Assembly (NCBI GenBank): GCA_963921425.1
Contig: OY992839.1
Location: forward strand, 18,274,910-18,338,909
DNA length: 64,000 bases
Reading direction: 5' to 3'
Origin: Dryas octopetala
Lineage: Eukaryota > Streptophyta > Magnoliopsida > Rosales > Rosaceae
Position numbers and translations under genes: made by a program. The notes below the pieces were generated by a model. The model worked only from the letters and a program-made list of their open reading frames with translations. It was not told the origin of the DNA and did not search any database. This document shows, piece after piece, positions 1 through 9,542 of the stretch; within the stretch, counting starts at the first letter, position 1, and each line of letters opens with the position of its first letter.

Positions 1-104
1 GGATCACGATAAGGAACCGGGTTACGGTAAGGATTCTCCTGATCACGATTTGGAAACGCACGAGTATTAGCATCCATGCAACGTTAGTAAAGACAATAAA
101 TAAT

Positions 105-122
105 GTCCCACCGGGCATGCCA
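105..122 (-). other. Primer-binding-site-like sequence
   Basis: On the minus strand, TGGCATGCCCGGTGGGAC lies six bases after the putative LTR end. The form resembles the TGGCGCC-type primer sites found after the 5' LTR of many plant gypsy elements, but it is not an exact match to a tRNA 3' end that I can name. It supports the orientation of the LTR at 129-1284. Confidence 0.4.
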
Positions 123-128
123 AAAATA

Positions 129-1284
129 TGTTTACTAGTTTTTTAGCCAAAGTTGGCCAAAAGTGATTTTTGGTCCGTTTGGATGTGAGTGTGCGGGGCG
201 TGCCACTACTGGGCCTCAAACTATGCCACAATAGAAATTGGGATGGTAATGTTGGGGTTTTGCGCCTAAATCTGAAATCCAATCTAACGATTGTGCGGCC
301 AAGCTAGGAACCACTCTTGGCCTAGATTCTTTTCTAGCCTCGGGGACAAGGCTTTAGTCGGAATCAGAGTCCGAGTCGCGTCTCGGCCTCCTTAGAACAG
401 TGTTGTTGAATTTGTGAATGCATTGATAAAATTGGCCAAAAAGATAAAAGAAACTATGGACGATAAAATTATACTGAAACTCAACACTATTATTGCCAAC
501 TAAATCAACTTCAATATTAAAAAGAACAATAAACAAAATAAACATCTATGTATTGAGTAATGAACTTGAACAAGAATTAAAATAAAAATGATCCAATTGC
601 ATGAAATTAAAGTGCATAAAATAAATCGATACCACAATCCTTGTGAAGGCAATGGCAGAGCTACAAACCTAATGATCTGGAGACTAAAGTTATGAGAAAC
701 CTAAAAGCACCTCGAACGGTAGCAACTAAAAAGAAATCGAAAGCAAAAGAACTTTGAGAGATTCTTGAGATTTGAGTATCTGGGTGTATTGGATGCTGAA
801 TGTTTGTCTTTCTCTTCTCTCGAATGCCTCTATTTATAAGGGTGCTAGGATACAACCCTAGATAATGGGTCATTTCCTGGCCCGAAATCATCTTCCTTCC
901 CCTAGTAGGACTCGAACTTCTGAGATTTCTTCTTGGCGGCCAAGTTTTGTCATTGATGAGGACTGAAATTCTTTCCATAGTAGGAGTCCTTTACTTGATC
1001 TTATTGAGTCCTTGTCCATCTAGGTGACTTGTTCGCAAAACTTTCCGAATTCTTTCCAAAATTGGACTCATTGCTTGATTTGGCTTCCTAGTAATTTTGG
1101 ACTCCTTTTTCAGAGTTGATTATGCGAATGGGCCGCGGAAATCTCTACCGGCCCCTTTATTGAGACGGGTTCATTCATTTTATAGTCCTATTACTGGCCT
1201 TAAAAACTTCTTTTGGGTCGTGGGCCATATTGGCTAGTAGTCTTAAACAATTTTGTAAAAAAGAAGGACAAATGACTTAGAACA
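129..1284 (-). repeat. LTR of a retrotransposon (probable 5' LTR)
   Basis: Read on the minus strand, this segment starts TGTTCTAAGT at 1284 and ends AAACA at 129, the TG...CA form of an LTR. A TATAAATA box lies at 838-831, where a promoter inside an LTR would be expected. A primer-binding-like sequence follows at 122-105. At 1284/1285 the sequence changes abruptly to gypsy reverse transcriptase, so the LTR appears to have inserted into that gene. The rest of the element would lie to the left of the window, so its family cannot be assigned and no second LTR or target duplication can be checked. Bases 1-104 would be its internal leader, where I recognise no coding sequence. Confidence 0.55.
831..838 (-). 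promoter_or_regulatory. TATA box inside LTR
   Basis: The minus-strand sequence TTATAAATAGAGGC has a consensus plant TATA box. It lies roughly 450 bases into the LTR at 129-1284, consistent with a retroelement promoter driving minus-strand transcription. Confidence 0.5.
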
Positions 1285-3317
1285 TGTATCGATTACCGCC
1301 AACTGAATAGAGTCACGGTGAAAAACAAATACCTGCTGCCTCGAATCAACGATTTATTTGATCAACTGCGAGGATCTTGTTTCTTCTCCAAGATAGACCT
1401 TTGATCTGGATATCACCAACTTCGTATCGAGAAGGAAAATGTACCAAAGACAGCCTTTCGAACTCGGTATGGGAATTACGAATTCTTGGTGATGTCATTC
1501 GATTTAACAAACGCACTAGCAGCTTTCATGAATATGATGAACCGTGTTTTTCGACCATATTTGGATTGCTTTGTTATCGTATTCATCGATGACATCCTTA
1601 TCTATTCCTCATCTCAAGAAGAGCATGAACAACATTTGCACGAGGTGTTGCAAACATTAAGGAAGCATAAACTATATGCCAAATTCAGAAAGTGCGAATT
1701 TTGGCTAATGGAGATAAAATTCTTGGGACATGTGATCTCTACAGAAGGCATAATGGTGGACTCTTCAAAGGTAGAAGTAGTATTGAAGTGGAGCCAACCT
1801 AAGAGTGTTACAAAAATACGCAGTTTCCTGGGATTGGCTGGTTATTACCGAAGATTCATAAAAGATTTTTCTCGTTTGGCCGCCCCGATGACCAAGTTGA
1901 CACGCAAGGGAGTGAAGTTTGAGTGGAACAAAGAGTGAGAAGAATCATTTCAAGAACTGAAGATTCAGTAAACCACCGTCCCAGTGTTGATCATTCCAGA
2001 GAAAGGTGCAGGTTACATCGTATACATTGAAGCATCTTTGCAAGGACTTGGAGGTGTTCCGATGCAATTTGACAAAGTAGTGGCATACACGTCTCGTCAA
2101 CTAAAACCACATGAAAAGAATTATTCAACGCATGACTTGGAATTGGCCGCAATCATTCACGCTCTAAAAGTTTGGCGACATTATTTATATGGAGAATGAT
2201 TTGAGCTCTACACTGATCACAAGAGTTTGAAGTACCTCTTCACTCAGAAGGAATTGAACCTGAGACACTGAAGATGGATGGAAAACCTAGAAGACTATGA
2301 CTTTGGATTACACTATCACCCTGGGAAGGCCAACGTAGTGGCAGACGCATTGAGTAGAAAATGTCAAGAATCCGTAGCAAACTTACGTATTCGGAAATGG
2401 AAAATGATTGAGAATATTCGTGGTTACGACTTATGGATTAATGATCGAGACGGTGACGTATATCTCTGCAATTTGACTGCACAACCTATTCTAATGGAGA
2501 AGATCATCGAGGGACAACGGGAAGACACTATGTTCAAGTCCATACGTGACAAGATCACAACTGATGGTGAACATGAAGGATGAACACTTCACAAGGATGG
2601 TGGACTAAGTTATGGAGGGAGAATCTACGTACCGAAAGTGCCAGAACTACGAAATAAAGTTCTACACGAAGCACACTACTTAGCCTACACTATTCATCAA
2701 GGCAATACAAAAATGTACCATGATTTTTGTTGACAATATTGGTGTAAGGGTATCAAGAAAGACATAGCAACATTCGTGGTAAAGTGTCTTACTTGCCAAC
2801 AAGTAAAAGCGGAGCATAAAAAACCAGCTGGAATGCTCCAACCATTACCAGTGGCTGAGTAGAAGTAGAATCACATTACTATGGATTTTGTGATAGGTTT
2901 GCCACAATCACTTAAAGGACAAGATGTAGTTTGGGTCATTGTAGATCGCCTCACTAAGTCTGCTTATTTCTTACCAATTAAGACCACAGATTCCACAGAA
3001 ACACTTGGAAAAATGTACATCAGGGAAATCGTGAGATTGCACGATATTCCTATTTCCATCGTGTCAGATAGGGACTCTAAATTTACCTCTCAATTTTGGG
3101 GAAGTTTATAAAGAGCTCTAGACCAAGTTACATCTCAGCACTGCCTTTCATCCACAAACTGACAGATAATCAGAAAGGACCATTCAGATTTTAGAAGACA
3201 TGTTGGGGACATGTATACTCAATTTCCAAGGAAGCTCGGAAGATCATCTACCATTAGCTAAATTCGCCTACAATAATAGTCTTCAATCTACAATGTTACC
3301 ATATGATTATTGGGTAG
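1285..3317 (+). pseudogene. Decayed Ty3/gypsy pol (RT, RNase H, integrase)
   Basis: The translation shows, in order, the RT start (YRQLNRV at about 1294), the RT catalytic box (IDDILIYS, about 1585-1610), RNase H ([13 protein letters not shown], about 2131-2170; YHPGKANVVADALSRK, about 2310-2360), a zinc-binding-like integrase N-terminus (CLTCQQ, about 2787) and the integrase core (MDFVIGLPQ at 2881; VSDRDSKF about 3064). One reading frame holds from 1285 to about 3110 but is broken by stops near 1405, 1936, 2197, 2270 and 2581, and it shifts after about 3115. The 5' end is cut by the LTR at 129-1284. The 3' end stops abruptly at 3317 against Mutator-like sequence. No chromodomain or LTR of its own remains. 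The motifs fit a chromovirus of the Tekay/Del type, but lineage was judged by eye. Confidence 0.85.
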
Positions 3318-3593
3318 GTCCCTAGAAATCATCAAATAAAATAATTCATCATTCACCACATGTACCCATCCATAGTTCTCATCACTACTTGGTAGCCTAT
3401 ACCAATATTTCACAAGGTCTTTATACCCTAGACATCTGGTTGTATCATCCAAGTCCAACAATGACATTTCATCTGGTCTCAACCAGTCAGTCCATGTTAC
3501 ATATTCATCCATATAAAACTTGGCTCCATTACTTAAGTGGAAAAACCTACTACCATGGTGAATCTCTATGGTGAAATAATCGTCCCCATCACT
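3318..3593 (-). pseudogene. MULE N-terminal PB1-like domain fragment
   Basis: The minus-strand frame reads FTIEIHHGSRF (from 3575), then WLRPDEMSLLDLDD, then LGYKDLVKYWYRLP and FYLMISRDLP. This follows the layout of the plant PB1-like domain at the start of many Mutator-type transposase proteins: a beta-strand pair ending IHHGG, an acidic 'D..S..E/D' turn, then 'LGY...YYR.P'. The upstream bases include a polypyrimidine tract ending in AG near 3596, so the start may lie in a preceding exon. The last residues of the open frame come from the adjoining gypsy sequence. The fragment cannot encode a functional transposase. Confidence 0.5.
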
Positions 3594-4578
3594 TAAATGT
3601 AAATAAAAAACACATAAATCATATAGACAACCTAACATTTGCATTCCTAAAAACCTATAGACAACAACCAACTTTATTGAATACAACCAAACCAAAAACC
3701 TCTTCCTACTTTATTGAATTTAATAAAAACAACATAAATGGTTGTCCACTATTGAATAAAGCCAATAACCACAACATAATATATTCAAAGCAAAGCAATT
3801 AAATCACATATGGAATCCAACTTGTAGAGACAGTATAAAAGAAGTCAACAATTTGGTCACAATAGGACAAAACATGATAATAAAGAACACACAAGTTGCA
3901 GTAATCACATGCTCACAAAGCATTATCAAATCCACGACACACACCTACACATTCACATACAATACCTTTATCTCCCCTAACCCTGAAACCCATAAAAAGG
4001 GAGAAAGCTTTCAAAAAGGACCACAACCCACAACCCTTGTATCCCCCACAAAAGCCCCCATCGAAAGCAGACATTAAAGGGACCACAAAAGACACAGACA
4101 GAAAACATAAACTCACCATAGTTCGGACGATCCCTAGAAGATCTCAACCTGTCCTTCATTTGCAAATCGACATCGAATCGAACCCTAGGATGATGAAATC
4201 TTCACCTTAAACACACCAAAAGCCCAAGATTCCATATCACACCCACTGAGTACTAAAGAATAGTTGAGATTCCCTCTAAAAGTTGAGTTATGAATAAAGA
4301 AAAAACCAAAAGTCGTTTTCACAAATATTTTAAAAGGTTTGAAGCTCAGACGGTGCTGGGTTAATGGGGATTGGGGCATGAAATGGCAAAAAATCCTTGA
4401 AAAAGGGGGCATGTGCTCTGCACGTGGTCATTTTTGACGGAAAATGAGACGAAATTGAACGGAGGCGTGACATTGCAAATTTTTTTTAATTCAGGTGTCA
4501 ATTTGTTACAATCTTTAATTTAGGTGGTAATTTATAAATTAGGGCATAATCCAAGTGGGTGATTTGTAAAAAAATCTA
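3318..4578 (-). mobile_element. Truncated Mutator-like element (5' part)
   Basis: The minus strand begins near 4578 with a long terminal-repeat-like stretch (CAAATCACCCACTTGGATTA, then a series of short phrases of the 'ACACCTGAATTA' type down to about 4370). This is the usual look of plant Mutator (MULE) terminal repeats. About 800 bases of leader follow, then the beginning of a MULE-type reading frame with a PB1-like domain (3593-3318). The element ends abruptly at 3317, where gypsy pol sequence starts, so the transposase and the other terminal repeat are missing. The outer edge is approximate to about 10 bases and no target duplication could be read. Confidence 0.55.
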
Positions 4579-4611
4579 ATATGATATGTGGTGCTGACAA
4601 TTTGGACAATA

Positions 4612-4683
4612 GGCCCAAGGGCTTAGAAAATTATACAAAGGCGGTTGTGGGCTTTCTTTGAAATCCAGCCTACGGAACCCTAA
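4612..4683 (+). promoter_or_regulatory. eIF5B core promoter elements (site II + telo-box)
   Basis: Two site II elements (GGCCCA at 4612-4617, reverse complement TGGGCC; TGGGCT at 4648-4653) lie upstream of a telo-box-like AACCCTAA (4676-4683). This combination is known in plants from promoters of ribosomal-protein and translation-factor genes, bound by TCP and telo-box factors, and it fits the eIF5B gene that follows. The motifs are seen directly; their activity is inferred. They lie only 30-100 bases from the end of the Mutator-like terminal repeat. Confidence 0.5.
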
Positions 4684-4715
4684 TAGCTCAAAAGAGAGTA
4701 CGTTTATTATATGAA

Positions 4716-4738
4716 CTCTCTCTCTCTCTCTCTCTCTC
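4716..4738 (+). repeat. (CT)n microsatellite in eIF5B 5'UTR
   Basis: An uninterrupted CT run lies in the probable 5' leader. Pyrimidine-rich CT stretches downstream of the transcription start are common in plant housekeeping genes. Confidence 0.7.
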
Positions 4739-4814
4739 AGTGTCTCTTCCTCAGTCTTATTCCAATCCAATTCGAACCCTGTCATTTTCTTCTGCTTTCT
4801 CTCCGTCGCCCCAA

Positions 4815-5019
4815 GTAAGCTCTCTCTCTCTCTGTATATATATATGTGCTTGTTCAAGGATCAGATTCTTTTTCACATTTGTGCAATGATTCTTGTGTTT
4901 ACTACTTTCTGATTTTGTTAATATAGATCTAATTCTTTAGCTTCTGAAATATACGATAAATAAATACATATACGTGTTTGTATCTCTCTCTTGATTGTTA
5001 TTATTGATTTCGCAATTAG
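4815..5019 (+). other. Probable intron in eIF5B 5'UTR
   Basis: A good donor (AA|GTAAGC at 4815) and an acceptor (TTTCGCAATTAG|GAG ending at 5019) bracket a T-rich stretch. Removing it leaves a short leader of about 60 bases before the ATG at 5079. An alternative acceptor is at about 4926 (TTAATATAG). Plant housekeeping genes often have such a leader intron. cDNA would settle it. Confidence 0.5.
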
Positions 5020-5078
5020 GAGTTTTGGAGAGGCTACGTTTCAATTGTACCAGCAGATAATAATTTGTCGAAACCTCG

Positions 5079-7115
5079 ATGGGTCGGAAGAAGCCGACTG
5101 CTCGGGACGATGAGAACCCGCAACCTGCGGGTGCGAAATCGAAGAAGAAGGCCGTGGTTATTGAAGACGACGAGTACTCCATCGGAACCGAGCTGTCCGA
5201 GGAGCCTTCAGTTCAGGAAGAGAAGGTTGCTGTAACAGGGAAGAAGGGCAAAAAGGGTAATTCAAAAGCTTCACGGAGCATGGATGATGACGACGAAGAT
5301 GGTGTGGAAAAGGAAGATGAGATTCCCCAGGTTGTTTTCGCTGGAAAGAAGAAGGGAAAGTCGAAGAAGAGTGGTGGGAATAGTGTGTTTAGCTCGTCGA
5401 GTTTTGGGTTGCTTGAGGATGATGAGCAGTCTGGGTTAACAGGTGATGAGGTTCCAAGTGATGATGAGGAGGATGCTCCGGTGGTGAGCTTTTTGGGCAA
5501 GAAGAAGCCTTCTAAGTCTTCTAAGAAAACTGGTGGTAGTTTGTTTACAGGGTCCGCTTTTGATGTCATTGGTGATGAAGACGATACTGATGGCGAGGTT
5601 GATGCTAATTTTGCAGATAAGAATAAAGTAACTGATGATAATGAGAATGACAATGAGCCTGTAATTGCTTTTACGGGGAACAAGAAGCCATCCAAGGATG
5701 GAAAGGAGAGTGGGAGTGTGTTTGCAGCTGCCAGCTTTGTTGACCTTGATGATGTGGATGAGAATAAGGATGAGGATGATGATGTTCCTCAGATTACTTT
5801 CTCTGGTAAGAAAAAGAAGTCATCGAAGGCTTCAAAGAAGGGTGGTGGTAATGCTTTTAGCGCAGCATTGCTGGATGAGGGAAATGATGAAGATTCTTCA
5901 GTATCCGAACCAACTAGAGTTGGTGATGACACATTTGAGGATGAAGATGCATCTGTGATTGCATTCACAGGTAAGAAGAAGTCTTCAAAAAAGAAAGGTA
6001 ACATTATCTTTACTGCATTGAGTGAAGAAGCTGGGGTTGGGGGTGAAGATACAGCTGTAGTTGAACCCGAACAACCAACTACGGGAACTAGTAAGATTGA
6101 AGCTGATGATTCTAAACTTAACAAGAGTAAAGAGGTTCCAGAAACTTCAAAAAGTAAGAAAAAGAAGAAGAAGAGTGGAAGGACTGCTCAAGAAGAAGAT
6201 GATTTGGATAAGATTCTTGCTGAGCTAGGTGAGGGGTCCTCTATATCGAAACCTGCTCCTCCTCCTATACAAGAGGAGAAAGTTGAGGTTCAACCTGATA
6301 CAGTTGCTCCAGTCGATGGCTTGGGTGAAAAGGAAGGTGAAGAAGAGACTGTGGAGTCTGCTGCAGCGAAGAAGAAGAAAAAGAAAAAGGAGAAGGAAAA
6401 GGAGAAGAAGGCAGCAGCTGCAGCAGCAGCAGGGGCTGCTACTGCTTCTGTGGGTGTTAAGGATGAAAAACAAGAAGAAACGAAAACTGAACCGCTGACA
6501 GAACCCAAGAAGAATGAAGTGAAAGGTAAAGCAGCAGACAAGAAAGTGCCAAAGCATGTTAGGGAGATGCAAGAGGCCATTGCTAGGCGAAAGGAACAGG
6601 AAGAGAGGAAGAAAAGGGAAGATGAGGAGAAACAGAGGAAAGAAGAAGAGGAGAGGCTTAGGCAAGAAGAACTTGAGAGGCAAAAGGAGGAGGCTAGGCG
6701 TAAGAAAAAGGAAAGGGAAAAAGAGAAGCTGCAAAAGAAGAGACAGGAAGGAAAGCTTTTAAGTGCAAAGCAAAAAGAAGAAGCCCGCCGGCTGGAGGCA
6801 ATGAGAAACCAGATACTTGCTAATGCAGCTAATGCAGCAGCAGGTTTGCCTCTCCCTAGCACAGACAATGAGAAACGGGCTAAAAAACCCTTGTATCAGA
6901 AAAAGAAGTCAAAACCAGCACCCAATTATGCAAATGGTGCGGCTCCTGCAAAGCCAGTGGAAAACATAGAAGAGGAAAACCAGCAAGACAGTGTGCCTGA
7001 GCTGGATTCATTGGAATTTGAGAAGGTTGAAGAGGTGGACTCAATGGATCTCGAGGAAAAATCTGAAGTTGCTGAATCTGTTAAAGAAAATGGAATGGAA
7101 GAAGAAGAGGAAGAA

Positions 7116-7153
<38 letters not shown>

Positions 7154-9465
7154 TGATGATGAATGGGATACGAAGAGCTGGGATGATGCTGTTGTTAATC
7201 TTTCTCTTAAACGTGGATTTTCTGATGAAGAGATTGACTCTGAGCCTGAACCTGTTGTGAAAAAAGGCATAAAGAGTGCAGGTGCCAAGCCAGCAATTGC
7301 TGCCTCGAAAACGGTTCCTTCTCAACCAATAAAATCACAGGATGCAGAGAATAAGAAAAAACAACTCGAGGTTGAAGTTGACAGAAGTAGGAAGAAAGAT
7401 ACTGCTGTTAAAAAAGAAGCACCAAGTTCAGATGCTGCCCCTAAAGAGAGTGAAGATAACCTTCGTTCCCCTATTTGCTGCATTATGGGTCATGTTGATA
7501 CTGGTAAAACTAAGCTGCTAGATTGTATCCGAGGCACAAATGTTCAGGAAGGTGAGGCTGGCGGTATTACCCAACAGATCGGTGCAACGTATTTTCCTGC
7601 AGAGAACATCCGTGAGAGAACTAAGGAACTAAAAGCTGATGCGAAGCTGAAGGTCCCAGGTCTATTGGTCATTGATACCCCTGGGCATGAGTCATTCTCT
7701 AATTTACGGTCACGGGGTTCAGGTTTATGTGATATTGCAATTTTGGTTGTTGACATTATGCATGGCTTAGAGCCTCAAACAAGAGAGTCGATCGACCTTT
7801 TGAAAATGAGGAATACAGAATTTATTGTTGCATTGAATAAGGTGAGGTTAATGATCAAATCCACCCTCCAGATCCCTTCTAGTGTCTTCTCATCAATGTT
7901 TAATATTGCTTTTTTGAATATCCAATTTAGGTGGACAGACTCTATGGGTGGAAAACCTGCCGCAACGCACCAATTGTGAAGGCAATGAAGCAACAATCAA
8001 AGGATGTAGTAAATGAGTTCAATATGAGGGTTGTACAGGTCTTGTGCATTCCAATCTTGTTCTTTTATTTCGATTTATTTGATTTGACTTTCCTGCTTAA
8101 ATATTCAATTTTATTATGGGTTGCCAGATTATCACTGAATTCAAGGAGCAGGGGTTAAATACTGAGTTGTATTATAAGAATAAAGAAATGGGGGAAACAT
8201 ACAGTATTATACCTACAAGTGCCATTAGGTATGGCTTGTGGGCTCTGGGCCTTATCTTGTTTTTTTGGCCTTTACTGTGACGGTTATTTTAGTGATTACC
8301 TTTTGGCTATATCTTGATTATTTGGGTATGAATATTGCAGTGGTGAAGGGATTCCAGATTTGCTATTACTATTGGTTCAGTGGACCCAAAAAACTATGGT
8401 TGAGAAACTTACATTCATCAATGAAGTGCAGGTTTGATTTCTTTTCACCTTGTTTTCAGTTCTGTGAAGGTGTAACAGTTGAAATGTGAGTTATCTGATA
8501 GGGGGCTGATCTTGTGCACCAGTGTACAGTGTTGGAGGTCAAGGTTATTGAAGGCCTTGGGACAACAATTGATGTTGTATTGGTTAATGGTGTGCTTCAT
8601 GAAGGAGATCAAATAGTTGTTTGCGGCATGCAGGCAAGCATCCAAAACCTTTTTACCGGACAGTTTAGGAAGTGCTACTGTTTTAATTTTTGCAAGCAAT
8701 TTCCATTATTATTTTTTAGACACTCTTACCAATGATTATTGTCAACATGTTTAGAATCTTAGAGATTATTGATGTTATGTATTTTTAGGGACCTATTGTT
8801 ACAACTATTCGAGCTTTATTGACACCACATCCGATGAAAGAACTTCGTGTGAAGGTAAGTTTTTCTTTCTTTTTGTTTTTAACTCTTTTTTACTATTTAT
8901 TTTTTATTTGCCTTTAGCTTTGTAGTGATTTGGTAGGAGATTGAAATCTGTTAAACTTCTAGTGAATGTTCACTGAAAAATAGGTAGTTCAGCATCATCT
9001 GTATTGCGTAAAATGCTACATGCACATTAAAATAAATCTCTATTTTTGTTTTTTAAATTTTTAAGGAGATTCATTGTCCACTTTTTGTGAAATGCGTTCA
9101 CCTGGGCACTTAAAAATAGGCGCCATTGTGTGCTTATCATTCAGAAGTTGTTGGATTCAATCCAAAGCTGCAATGTTAAATAAATTCTTTAACATTGCTG
9201 CTGTTGGATTGGATCTAACGGCTGTTGAAAAATAGGCACAAATGAGTGACTGCACTTTTCTATAGGATAATACAAAGCTAAACAGAAGGTGCTGCTGGAT
9301 GTTATGGTGAGATCAGAAAAAGGCAAAACATTAGGAGAAAAATCTGTAAGATTAGACCATCAAGCTGATCCTCAAATTTTAGAAAATTTTATACATTTTT
9401 GGTGCACTTTGTTGATGAGTAGGTTAATAATTCTCCTGCTGCTCTCATGTCAGAACTTCAGATAT

Positions 9466-9542
<77 letters not shown>

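Noticed and set aside
5213..7325. Long antisense and alternate-frame ORFs across eIF5B exon 1
   Set aside because: They arise from the Lys/Glu- and Ser/Asp-rich codon composition of the real exon and show no domain.
7842..7979. C-terminal extension of the first eIF5B exon to 7979
   Set aside because: The continuous frame reads through a GT-AG intron (7842-7930). Splicing restores the conserved NKVD motif and the [15 protein letters not shown] sequence, which lies in another phase after 7931.
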